The position numbers and the translations under genes were made by a program. DNA of 64,000 nucleotides from Buddleja alternifolia (Eukaryota > Streptophyta > Magnoliopsida > Lamiales > Scrophulariaceae). The notes under the pieces are model-generated. The model had not been told where the DNA came from. It searched no databases and saw nothing but the letters and a program-made list of their open reading frames with translations. Below, piece after piece: positions 28,882 to 39,702 of this stretch (position 1 is its first letter; every line of letters starts with the position of its first letter). The stretch lies in the NCBI GenBank assembly GCA_019426215.1, contig CM033405.1:1651001-1715000 (forward strand). Reading direction: 5' to 3'.

Positions 28882-30399
28882 TCATGGAGCATACTCATTC
28901 ACAAGCAGAAGCGACGGGAATGACAGCAACTGGAGTGCAGCATAACAGCACTTCAGGAACTTGCCATTTATGGTTCCAATATGCCATCCATCTTTATCCA
29001 CCAATTTATAGACTCCATTTATGCTCATAATTGGAACGAGTCTTACCATCCAATCTTGGCAATTCATTGGTTGTAGAAAGCTATGTTCAATAAGGTGGGT
29101 GAACTTCTCGGGCGCTTGATGAGGTGGTTCTATAATTGGCTTTTCTATGACGCTTGTATAATTAGAGATGATGACTTCCACTTTATCCTCTCTTGGGGTG
29201 TTTTCATTTGAATGACGGGAATGTTTGATGATGCCCTGCTTCACCTTCACTAACCCATCCATGGTGATAAGTACAAGTGATTACTTTCCTTGTGGCTGAG
29301 ATGGAAGAAGAATTTGCTCATTACTTCTCGACTCTATCATGTCCATTTTCCCATCGTGGTTCCTTTTCTTTTGTTGTTGCATGTTACCACCTCCAAGTGG
29401 ATTGAAGACGAAACTTTGTGGACGATTACCTACACTGAGTCTTTTGAAGAAAGAAGAATAGGTAGTTGAAGTACCAAGTCGATTAATCACGGAAACACGG
29501 TTGTCACTTGATTATTATCCTTTATAATCACTTCCTGCCGAGATATGATGCACATTGATGCACTTTTCTTTCCTTGTCACATGTATTTTGATTGCTTCAG
29601 CAGACGTAAATCCTAAGACAGTCTTTAGCTGATCTACATGATATCTTTGTTTTCTCAACTTATGGTGTGCCTTGGTGAGACCATAGATCTTTCCTCCAGT
29701 CAATTCTGGCTCTAATTTGTCGAGGCTTAATGGATTGGAGAAGTCATAGCTAGACTTTTCGAGAAGCTTGTAAGCTTTAGGATTGAATGTGCCTTGAATA
29801 TTTTTACAGAAAACTATTATAGGTGAGGACTCAGTACGAAGCAAAGAATCTATTTTGGTGATAGGCATAATTAAACATTTTTCCATCGCTTGACAATCAT
29901 TTGATCTTGTCATCTTAGGCTGTGTTTTGCTATTGTAGCATGGTTGCATGCTCACTTCAGACAAAATTTGCTTCTCAGGATTTGATTGAGGAATATGCTC
30001 TACAACCACCGATTCAACTTGTTTTTCTTTGACAAAGTTGTCAATTGGAATCTTCACTGGTATGGCCCCCTGTGTCGAGTCATGATCGATATAGATCTTA
30101 GCATCAACAAAGTATGACTCTGCCTCAATAAATGGCTTCAAATCAGCATCAACTTTTACAATTTCTCCATTCCTTAGGTACTTAAAAAGAAGCATTGATG
30201 GAGGGTTGACGGTACTACTCCATTTTCATGAAATCATGGCCTCCCTAACAATAGCTTATAGGATGTTCTCGCATCAATGACATAGAACATAGTACTTACT
30301 TTCAACTATCCTATCATCAGATTTAAATTAATCATACCAATGGCTCGTTGTCCATCTTAATTAAAACCTTAAATAGTTAGACGATTACAAGACAAATCT
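28882..30399 (-). pseudogene. Pol fragments of the Ty3 element
   Basis: 29515-30195 is a 226-codon open stretch (FKYLRNGEIVKVDADLKPF... FTSAEAIKIHVTRKEKCINV) corresponding to the linker between protease and reverse transcriptase in this group. 28882-29262 ends with GVYKLVDKDGWHIGTINGKF, the typical C-terminal sequence at the end of pol in related plant elements. No YVDD, RNase H or integrase motif lies between, so a large internal deletion joined the two ends of pol. I identify the pieces by resemblance only. Confidence 0.6.
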
Positions 30400-32530
30400 T
30401 CAAGTGTGAGTCCCAATGTCTTCATAGTGGATTTTGACATAATGTTGACTGCTGAACCCCCATCAATGAGTATACGATTAACCTTTTGTTCTTGTATAAA
30501 TCCAGAGACAAAAAGTGTCGGTTGTGTGGATTCGATCCTAATAATAAATCCTCATCTGTGAAGGTGACTGCAGTACAACAAGAGGCAAGGAACTGACTCT
30601 TCTCTTCACAAGTTGCAGTGTAGACTATTTCAACTTTTGTTTCAAAAAACTTTATGGGAAAGAAGTCTTCTAGCATCATGATTACTATTTGATGACTTCT
30701 TAAAGTTTGCTCGAGGAGCTTTCAAAACTTTCCTTGGACTTGGCTCATCAAGTTTCGGTGAGTGTCACTTCTTCAAGAACAACGGAAGTAGTTTTTTTAA
30801 GAACGCCTTTTTTGCTGCCTTCTCGTGACAAGGATCCATTCATCATCTTTTTCAAACATGTCAGTGTAATTTTCCTCATCCTTGGTTCCTTCATCAGCAG
30901 GTATGACTTTGATTGTTGCTGGTTCCAGATTCCCAAATTGAAGCACTAGTGGTACCTTCGTGGATGAGAACAAGGAAAGAACATTTTGCTTTAATTTTGA
31001 GTCACTTGGAACAACTGTAATGCTAGCATGATTCACATCAACAACTTCCTCACTATCAAGAATTATTTTTCCATCTTTTGCTAGTGCCATAATCTTATCT
31101 TTCACCACAAAACACCTTTCTAATGGTGACTCACAACTCGATGATATTTACAGTATTTGGGGTCGTTCACTTTTCCAGTTTCCTCTAAGCGCTTTGGTTT
31201 AGGAAGCTCAATCAACTTTGTAGCCAGCAATTCATCAAAGATACGAGAAACAACAGAATCTGGGAAAGGGTACCTTTTCTCTTGCATCTCTTTCAAAGAA
31301 AGTCGATGTCTCTCATATGGACCACGCTTGCTTTCAAAATTCTCATTATTCTTTTTGACATTTGTAGGAATTTTAACAGAAGTTTCCATGACAACCATAG
31401 ACTCTTGGTAGAGGTTTTAACATACTTCTCACCTTTCTTGAAGTTGTTCTTATCCTTCCTTTGATTTCCAGTGGAAAATTGCCTCTATGATTGGCAATGC
31501 TGAGTTCCATGTCATGAGCACGTGTAGCCAACTTTTCAAAGTTGCGAGGATCTATCCCTTGGAGAATATAGAAAAGCCCCCAGTGCAGCCCTTGGATACA
31601 CATTTCAGCTGAAGATATCTCTGATAGTTTATCTTAGCAGTTCAAACTTAGTGCACGCCACCTATTGATGTAATCAACAACTGGCTCATCTTTCCACTGC
31701 TTTGCATTTGTAAGTTCGATCATGCTCACGGTTCGTCGAGTACTATAAAAACGATTAAGGAATTTTCTCTCCATTTGGTCCCAACTATCTATGAATTCTG
31801 GATCCAAATCAACATACCAATCAAAAGCATTTCCTTTCAAGGATCGTACAAATTGTTTCACAAGTAAATCTCCATCAGTCCCTGCATTGTTGCATGACTC
31901 CATGAAGTGTGCGACATATTGTTCTGGGTTTCCCTTGCCATCAAATTGTTGCAATTTTGGCGGTTGGTATCCGATCGACATTCGAAGAGCATCAATGTAT
32001 TTCGTATACAACTACGAGAATACGAGCAAATTGTGGAAAGATACACCATATTGAGCCCTAATGGTGTTGGGAATCATATCTTGCAATTGCTGAACAGAAA
32101 ATGCAGCAACAGTGGTGTTGGAGTTGTTAAACTTCTCCGCGGATTCATGTTGGTGAGACGATTCATTGACCGGTGTCTCCTTGGCATTTTGACTTGGAAG
32201 ATATGCACGATTATGACTAGGTGCTTCTACATTGAAGTTTTCTAGTTTGTTCATCTGTTGGGCAATTTGCAGATCCTTATCTTCCAAAGCTTTCTATATA
32301 TCCGCAATAGCTTAAGTCATTTGAGCCATCTGAGCAGCTTGTTCATCTATCGATGTCACTCCAATCATCGTTGCAAGAAGTTCAGCAAATAAAGAGAGTT
32401 TGGAGTTGATTTCATTTGGAGATGATGGGTTTGAACCATCAGAATGATTGTTGTCGCTGATCTTGCCTCCAGTGGAAGATTGGTGAACGGGATCATCGAA
32501 AACGTTAGCATCATTTTTCTTGGTCACAAC
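30400..32530 (-). pseudogene. Gag and protease of the Ty3 element (frameshifted)
   Basis: Minus-strand fragments in order: an N-terminal Gag piece 32527-32312, 32287-32012, the Retrotrans_gag core 32011-31634 (FDGKGNPEQYVAHFMESCNN, QFVRSLKGNAFDWYVDL, QMERKFLNRFYSTRRTVSMI), then 31603-31373 (MCIQGLHWGLFYILQGIDPR) and 31398-31120 ending in PKYCKYHRVVSHH, a Cys/His patch. 31108-30797 is linker. At about 30440-30475 the minus strand reads ILIDGGSAVNIM, a retropepsin-like active-site loop with DGGS in place of DTG/DSG. Each part is separated by a stop or frameshift, so the polyprotein is not translatable as one chain. Confidence 0.75.
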
Positions 32531-32638
32531 AACTTGATTCTTCCTTGGAGCAATGGAGTTGCAAATATAGATTTTGGAATTTGATATCGGGTGAAGAGAT
32601 GAAGGGAAGGTTCGTGTCCCACCGGGCGAGCCAAAATT

Positions 32639-33448
32639 TGTTCACTCAAATTTTCGAGTCTGTAATTTTAAAAGATAATATTGACAAATAAATAATTGAA
32701 TTTAGAAGAAATTACAATTTTGTGAGAAGAAATCTCCTACCGAACACTAATCCCCTGATTCTTCACTCCAATTATGATTTAAGGGCTTGAAAGCTTGTCT
32801 TAAACCAAAAGTATATTTCTCCTCGATTTGGTGAAGAAGAAATGAACTTGGTGATTTGATTGTTGTTGAAGATGCAACTCTTCCTTGGATTTGTTGAAGA
32901 AGAATTGAACACCTTGACGATTTGGCTGCCTTTGAAGATGTTAGGACTTTCGTGGTTGATTATGAGACTTCGACTTGACTAAGAGAAGATTTGAATTTCC
33001 AAGCTTGTAGACTTATGTGTATGTATGTATTTTGTATGTCTTGTGAAAATGTATTCTTGTGATCCTTGACCTCCGATATATAGATGTTTGAGTACGAGAG
33101 TCTTAGGATTTTTGGACTTCTCTGATATATCTCTTAATAATCTTTTAAAAGAGATATTGTCAGATTTATATTGATTTGGTTGGCACATATTTGAATGTGT
33201 CGCATGTCACCATCCAATTAATCATTGATTTGTTGTACTGCAAAACTTGATTTGATTGGATGAGACACCTTGATTTAACATTTGTCAATATTTGATTTGC
33301 CAAGAAAATATATATTCAATTATCAATCAAAATTAATAATTTTATTCATGAATTTAAATTTGGTAAATTCCATAAAATAAAATAATAATTTTAAATTAAT
33401 TATTAATGTCATATTTTACACATGTCATCTTTAATTGAATGAAATTAA
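32639..33448 (-). repeat. 5' LTR of the Ty3 element, outer tip missing
   Basis: Matches 20256-21079 collinearly, but similarity ends at gaaattaa (33448). The last ~10 bases present in the other LTR (ttcgtctaca) are replaced by aatagg, immediately before the duplicated PPR 5' segment. Confidence 0.85.
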
Positions 33449-33454
33449 AATAGG

Positions 33455-33768
33455 TTGTGAAATGTTCTATCAGAGAAACGCTTTTTCTGATTAAGGTTTT
33501 GAAGCTTTTTCTTGAGTTTATGAGAGTGGTAAGCATAGTTTTGATGGTGAAAATAGGTGGTTATGTTAGTTGGTGAGAATTTTTTTACAAGTTTACGAGA
33601 AAATGAAAAGGCCATAATTTCTTTCCTCTTTCTGTATATTTATGATTTTTTTTATTTAGTCTTAAATACGGGACGATAAAAATTCAGTGTTTAATACATA
33701 TGACTATTTTACGAATTTGTATTGAAAGTTATGGTGAAAAAATCGGTTAAAAAATACAGGAACGGGAT
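33455..33768 (-). pseudogene. Duplicated 5' end of the PPR gene (27 codons plus upstream)
   Basis: Direct repeat of 19934-20255. On the minus strand the PPR start codon is at 33536-33534, and 27 codons identical to the functional gene run into the truncated LTR. Its plus-strand right end (gggat at 33764-33768) is the pre-insertion counterpart of gagat at the left LTR and continues straight into 33769 onward. That following sequence is therefore probably the original PPR upstream region. Confidence 0.85.
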
Positions 33769-34094
33769 ATAAACGGACTATTACTTGAAAGGCTACAATA
33801 CGAATAAAATACATTATTGGAGAGTAAAAATATGGGTTATTTTTATATTTTTTATGATTCAAATTATCTTGATAAATTGACCAATTAATAATTATGATAA
33901 ATTTAATATAATTTTAAATTTTAACTAACAGACCTATAGATGAATTAAGATTTTAATTTTTGTTACAATGTCTTTTCTTCTTTTTTTTTTAAAATTTTTG
34001 TCAAATGAAAAGGTAGGTCGGATGAAACTCATAGTGACTATTCCCAATATAAAATGAGTTCGATAAATAGGTGAAAAATGGATAGACTTTTTCT

Positions 34095-34744
34095 GGGAAA
34101 ATTGCTTTTTTGGTCCCATAATTGGCACCCTTTACACTTTTGATCTCGCGCTTGTTGATTTTCTCACTTTTGGTCTCTTTTTCACTTTTTGTCCTATGAC
34201 CAAATTCCATCAAGAAATTAACGGATCGGGCCGTTAAGTTAAGAAAAAAGAAAAGAAAAAATATTAAAAAAACAAAAAAAGCTAAATTATCATATTACCC
34301 CCTTCATATCTTTATATTTACTTCTAATACCAACTTTAAAATAAAAATTTAAACTGAAAAAAAGTAATTATATATATATACACACACACATATGTGTGTG
34401 AATGTGTGTGAGTGCGTGTGTGTGTGTGCATGTAATTGTGTGTGTAATTGTGCGAGTGTGTGTGTATTGGTGTGTGTGTGTGTGTGATTAGGGGTGGGGT
34501 GGTGGTGCAGGTGGGGTGGGATGGGGTGGGGAAGAAGATGAATAGTATTCTTGCTTCTTCTTTTTTACTTTGACTTTTGACTAACGGAATTTGACTTTGA
34601 CCCGTTAATTTCTTGACGGAATTTGGTCATGGGACCAAAAGTGAGAATTTTCAACACTTATGGGATCAAAAGTGAAAAAATCAACAAGCGCGGGACAAAA
34701 AGTGTAGAGGGTGCCAATTATGGGACCAAAAAAGTAATTTTCCC
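34095..34744. mobile_element. Mutator-like MITE with perfect 9-bp target duplication
   Basis: actttttct at 34086-34094 and 34745-34753. Inverted arms of about 135 bp: the left starts gggaaaattgcttttttggt, and the right end reads gggaaaattacttttttggt on the other strand. A compound (TA)(CA)(TG) microsatellite lies at about 34369-34485 and a GT-rich gtggggtggg run at 34490-34530. No ORF. Confidence 0.9.
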
Positions 34745-34771
34745 ACTTTTTCTTTACTTAATTGGTATGAA

Positions 34772-35117
34772 AGGAAAAATTCATTTTTGGTCTCATAGGA
34801 GTTCGGTCAAAACACTTTTAGTCCCATAGGATATTTTTTGACACTTTGGGTCCCATTAGACTCAAAATATGACATTTTTGTTCCCAAAAGATAAAAAATT
34901 GACGGAAAATGGCAAGTGTTTGGGACGGTTGGGGACCAAAAACGAATTTAATTTAGAATTTTTATTTTATATTTCACTCGTTCTAATAGAGTGAGTATTT
35001 CATGTTGGTATTTTCCATCGAAAAATATACAGTTGGGACCAAATGTGTTAAAAAAAATTCTTTGGGAATAAAAGTGTTTCGGCCGAACTCTTATGGTACT
35101 AAAAGTGATATTTTCCC
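34772..35117. mobile_element. Second Mutator-like MITE, 18 bp from the first
   Basis: ttggtatgaa at 34762-34771 and 35118-35127 is a perfect 10-bp target duplication. The left end aggaaaaattcatttttggt pairs with the right end, which reads gggaaaatatcacttttagt on the other strand. 346 bp, non-coding, related in its ends to the element at 34095-34744. Confidence 0.85.
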
Positions 35118-35127
35118 TTGGTATGAA

Positions 35128-36197
35128 TTAATTAAGTATATTTGGGGGGTTATTTGCATCTATCTCCCTTAAGGTATCGTATTCTGGTAATCACCTCTCT
35201 TGAGGTATTAAAAATTGGCATCCACACTCATATATGTAAAAAAATTGAATGTAATACCAGGACATAATGAGGATATGAGCTTTGGAGGGGCGATTAAAAA
35301 AAAAAAAAAGAGTAAACCTTAATATTCTTAAACTTTGATGGCGAAATTAAGGTATCAAAATTTGCCAGGCAATTTTTTATTTTTTTTTTCAAAGTTGGGG
35401 ATGGGGTGCCCTCACCACCAACACCTCCCTAGGAAGTACTTTTCTTACTCTTAGTTTTTTTTTTTTTTTCAACTCCAGATTCTCTTTCTTTATTTTTTTG
35501 TTCTAAATATAGAAAAAAAAATGAATAAGAAATAGAATAAATATAAAAGAAATTTAACATTCAATGTGGGGAAATTATGATTTAAATTATATAATATGAT
35601 AGTAACGTGAACAAAGAGATGCCTAAATTATCAAATGACATGAAAAATCTCTTTAGTTTCTAATGACTCCATTTACTCAAGATTCATAATGTTGTCTATG
35701 GTCTAGTAAATAAAAATAAAATAAAATAAAATAAAATAAAATTACTCTTTTAGTTTTCAAAGTTTTGTTTATAGCAACAGAAAATAATACAAACCTTTAA
35801 AGATGTAAATTTTTGTTGCTTATAAAAAGAAGTTAAAGCACTACTAATTTATTAAAATTTTGTTTGGAATATTAAAAAAAAAAATCACGAACCACACAAC
35901 AAAAATTAAAAATCAAACATTTAAGTTTGTTTACTATTACTTCAATAATCTATTGCTTGTTATGGCTATCTTTAATTGAAAATAATGTTTGTTAGAATTG
36001 TTTTTCATTGAAAATTTTCAAGTGCTTAATTATTTTCTCTATTTAAGAAGAAAAGGAAAAATAGAAATTGAACAAAGAAAAAAATTAAGGGTAAAATAGA
36101 TAGTACATACAACTTTTTTATATGTACATAAAGGTATTACGTGCCAAATTTAATATTTTGAGAGAGGTCCTTGCTAATATCTCAGAGAAAATGAATG
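35128..36197. other. Intergenic AT-rich sequence
   Basis: Possible truncated MITE at 35140-35270 (tttgcatctatctcccttaa and tgaggtattaaaaattgg blocks) without a partner end. Poly-T at 35456-35470 and an (aaaat)n tract near 35710-35740. No gene seen. Confidence 0.5.
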
Positions 36198-36202
36198 CAA
36201 AT

Positions 36203-37126
36203 TGTTAGATTAGAGAAAATCAAGTAGGGAACTTGTATTACTGAGTAATATATTTATAGAGATGCATGTACTTGGTAAACAAGAAACCCTAATTATAAAT
36301 AAGGAAAAGATAAATAGAAGGAAACATAAAGAAACAAAATTAACATAAATACTAGAAATATATTATATTATCTAACACTCCCCCGTAATCGAAACGTGAG
36401 AGTCTTGAACGTTGAGACTAGACCAAAAAAATTCGATCATAGAGAATTTGAGAAGAAGACAGCGACAAAAATAAAAGGTGGCGGTGGCGGCTCCAAGTCC
36501 TCGTTTTTTAAGGGTGAGCCGCGACAACTAACAAAACTAAAGGTGGCGGCTAAGCGTGGCAGCCACGGCCAAAGAGAGAAGACGGCGGCATAAAATAAAA
36601 AGACAGCGGCTCCAAGTCCTCGTTTTCCAAGGGTGAGCACGACAACTAACAAAACTAAAATCGGCGGCTAAGCGCGGCGGCTAAAACACGAAAAAGATAA
36701 AGAAAAGGAAAAAATGGGAGGCAGTGGCAACGGCAAAAAGAGATGACGGCGGTGGCTAAAACACAAAAAAGTAAAGATATGTTGCTAAACCCAAACTAAA
36801 TTACAAAAAATTCACCATAGTGAAGGAAGAACAAAAAGAGAAAATATATATATATATATATAGGGAGCCAGATGGGGAGGGCGATGGTAGAGGCTGGCGG
36901 AAGCGAGAGATCGTGAGGGTTGAGAAAAGAAACCCTTTAGCTCTATACCATGTTAAATTAGAGAAAATCTCGTAGGGAACTTGTATTACTGAGTAACATA
37001 TTTATAGAGATACATGTATTTGGTAAATAAGAAACCCTAACTATAAACAAGGAAAAGATAAATATAAGAAAACATAAAGAAACCTAAATTAATATAAATA
37101 TTAGAAAGATATTATATTATCTAACA
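36203..37126 (-). mobile_element. TRIM (terminal-repeat retrotransposon in miniature)
   Basis: Two ~175-bp direct terminal repeats (36203-36377 and 36951-37126) begin tgttaga/tgttaaa and end tatctaaca, flanked by a perfect 5-bp duplication caaat (36198-36202 and 37127-37131). Reading on the minus strand, the primer-binding site TGGTATAGAGCT abuts the right repeat and resembles the initiator-Met tRNA complement TGGTATCAGAGC. The polypurine tract TACGGGGGAG abuts the left repeat. The ~570-bp interior has no retroviral ORF. It holds a GGC-rich ~127-bp block duplicated in tandem (around 36480-36680). It needs proteins from another element to move. Confidence 0.9.
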
Positions 37127-37131
37127 CAAAT

Positions 37132-38729
37132 AACCCTATAATTATTTTGAAATCTTGTGCAAATTTTATTAAATTCAACTCACTTAGAACGCGATCATCG
37201 AATTTGCTTCAAGGCTATTGCCAAAAAGAAAAAGAAAAACAACAACAACAAAGGTATTTGTTTCAAGGCGGCTTAGCTTAATTGACATTCATAGTGAATA
37301 TCATTAACAACCTAACTAAATGTGGGCACCACTCAAAGATAGAGTTTGTAATTTAAATCGTATATATGCCAACTATATATAATATTTCTCTTGATATACA
37401 ATTAGACTTTGATTACATACATTTAGCATCCATTTTTTAGGCGAAGTATAAGATAGAATAATTAATTATGCTATACTACTACAATTTTGTTTGGATCCTT
37501 TAAATTGATGTTTCATCTTGTCGTTTGCTGCATATATCCATATATAATGTATAAAAAAATTCCTTAAAAATACATTTGTGAGTCAAATATTTGTCATGCA
37601 TGTATGAAATGAAATACAATGTGAAATAAAGAAACTAAATTGCATATATTTCATCTTGCGTTTTATATATCATAAATACTTGCAAGTACACTTAACATTC
37701 GCGTAATTAAAGAATCTTGCATTTTATATATCATAAATACTTTCAAGTAAATGTAACATTTGCGTAATTAAATATATAACTGAAGTTGATTATATAGTTT
37801 TGTATGAATCTTTAACATAAATTTATACTAAATCGCCAAATTGAAGTAGAAAAATTCGAAATAAAACCTAGTTAATGTTTGCAAGAAAAGTTTTCTCGTT
37901 CGGTTGTTTTCGCCATCACTTCAAACATTGACAAACTCAATTTGATGTCCTATTAGTTGTTGCAGCCTGTCATTTATCTCAGACAAATAAGTTCTTGGAA
38001 GCTTGTTCTGTTGGGGACTACCACAATTTACGTGTAACAAATCTCATACACAATAAATCAATTGGATTATTATCTTTTATTTGATTTGGCGACATTTAAT
38101 AAAAGACAAGAATATATAATTCTAGTCTTCGACTAATATCTTGTGTAATCGAATCAATCACGCTACGGTATGTGGTAGATAAATCGAGTTGAGGTTAATA
38201 ATATATTTTTCTATCGAGTTCGAATTATTGCTTGAGCGTGGTTCGGATGTTAATTAAGTTGAGTTGCATGAGTTTGATATTTGTTTACACATATTAGCTA
38301 TTGAATTGAGCTCAAGTCAAATTTTAAATCTATTTATTGAAAAGTTTTATTTTATTATGTTTAATAAATCAAGTTTAAACAAAACTTCTAATAATTAATC
38401 TTTGTTGAATTTGAAATAGTTTAATTGGATTCCAATCTTCCAAGGCAAGTATAATTATCTTCACGCCAACATTGGTTTGGAAAGACCGAGATAAGATATA
38501 AATTAAAATTAGAACTTTATGTAGAAACTTGCTTTATTCACAATTGAACAATCATTGCCAGAGGTCGAGCTGAAAAAACCCAAAGCTCGAGTTCGAGCTT
38601 GATAACCTTGGTTTGAGCTCGAGATCGAGCCCGAGCCGACTCGTGTTCACCCTAAATGAAACAAAGTCGCTAGGTAGGGAAGGGGGGATTGCGGTAGAAA
38701 GAGGATGCATATTGAGCATTTATAAAGAA
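37132..38729. other. Intergenic AT-rich sequence with probable hAT remnant
   Basis: A ~75-base block (catcttgcgttttatatatc...) is repeated near 37650 and 37715. The interval 38170-38650 is rich in gagctcgag-like motifs and ends ccgactcgtgttcacccta, a hAT-like end, but the opposite terminus was not found. No gene seen. Confidence 0.5.
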
Positions 38730-39013
38730 GGGATAATTGCATATCATACTCCTATGAAACATTAAATATGCACACATCCCCCTGTGTTAAAAAAATAACT
38801 TGAAATAATCCTATAATTTTCAAAACCCTACACGAAACCCCCAATCCATGTTAAATCCGCTGAAGGTAGCATTCACACGCAGTGTATTTGAAGCAAGGTT
38901 GGGGGTTTTGTGCAGAGTTTTGAAAATTATAGGATTATTTGAGACTATTTTTTTAACTCAGGAGGATGTGTGCAGATTTCATGTTTCACAGGGATATGAT
39001 ATGCAATTATCAC
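38730..39013. mobile_element. MITE of the GGGATAATTGCATA family, 9-bp target duplication
   Basis: tataaagaa at 38721-38729 and 39014-39022. The left end gggataattgcatatcatac pairs with the right end, which reads gtgataattgcatatcatat on the other strand. 284 bp, long inverted arms, no ORF. The ends match elements at 54062-54434 and 62356-63465. Confidence 0.9.
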
Positions 39014-39084
39014 TATAAAGAAAGAGGGGATGAGACTAGTGAGGCACGACTAATTCAAGTTCAGAGAATGAGAGAAAACAGTTA

Positions 39085-39539
39085 GGTTATGTTTGTTTTT
39101 TTGAAATTTATTTCATCATTTTAAATCATAAAATTTTAAAAAATTATGGCGCAAACTATTTTTATTCAAATTCATCTTTTTTGAAGCTCACCTTTTCAAT
39201 CCCCAATAAAATCTATCATTTTACATAATGATCAATCAAAATCATTACTCTAATCAATATTTCTCTTTCTCTTTCATAATTTCTAATTTTTAATTTATAT
39301 TTTATTAATTTTTTATTCACATAATCATTATATAAATAATTAATCCAATTTATCAACACATTATACATCAACCTATCAGGCTATCACTATTGATTTGATG
39401 CATTTTACAAATTTGAACCAATTTTAAAAATTATAAATAAACACAACACACATCACATTATTTTCATACAAATTTTCATAATACGCATTTCCTAAAAAAA
39501 ATTTAAAATTTTAACTTAAAAACATAAACAAACACTACC
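39085..39539. mobile_element. Probable Tourist-like MITE
   Basis: The left end ggttatgtttgtttttttga pairs with the right end, which reads ggtagtgtttgtttatgttt on the other strand. Flanks are tta and ttg, close to the 3-bp TTA duplication of PIF/Harbinger elements. Its right part is repeated at about 40683-40840 as part of the 1.3-kb tandem duplication. Confidence 0.55.
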
Positions 39540-39671
39540 TTGGATTTTTTCCATTGGAAGTGCCTTCAACCATTCAAAGACTCGCCTAGATCAAAAGTCA
39601 ATTGTCGACATGTTACATCAGAAAGCATCCTCGTCTATGGGATATTGTATCTTGTAAGGTCGGCAAGTACA

Positions 39672-39702
<31 letters not shown>

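Larger units (their letters stand above)
20256..33448 (-). mobile_element. Decayed Ty3/Gypsy LTR retrotransposon nest (Tat-like)
   Basis: Direct LTRs lie at 20256-21089 and 32639-33448, roughly 90% or more alike by eye. The element reads on the minus strand. Next to the right LTR is a candidate primer-binding site (minus strand TTTTGGCTCGCCCGGTGGGA, about 32620-32639). Beside the left LTR a purine tract AGTGGAGGCA precedes TGTAGACG. Gag and protease remnants occupy about 32530-30400, short pol-end fragments 30195-28882, and a plus-strand Plant Mobile Domain ORF 26530-27760. Reverse transcriptase, RNase H and integrase are missing. Later insertions (two hAT elements, a MITE, copia LTR pieces, an rpoB fragment) expand the left half. 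An antisense extra ORF between pol and the 3' LTR is known from the Tat lineage; the lineage call here is inference. Confidence 0.8.

Noticed and set aside
36396..36652. Small ORFs in both directions in the GGC-rich block
   Set aside because: Both are within the TRIM interior and reflect base composition only.
38170..38650. hAT element with gctcgag motifs
   Set aside because: Only the right-hand terminus (…gttcaccctaa) is visible; no left terminus or 8-bp duplication, so it was listed only as a remnant.
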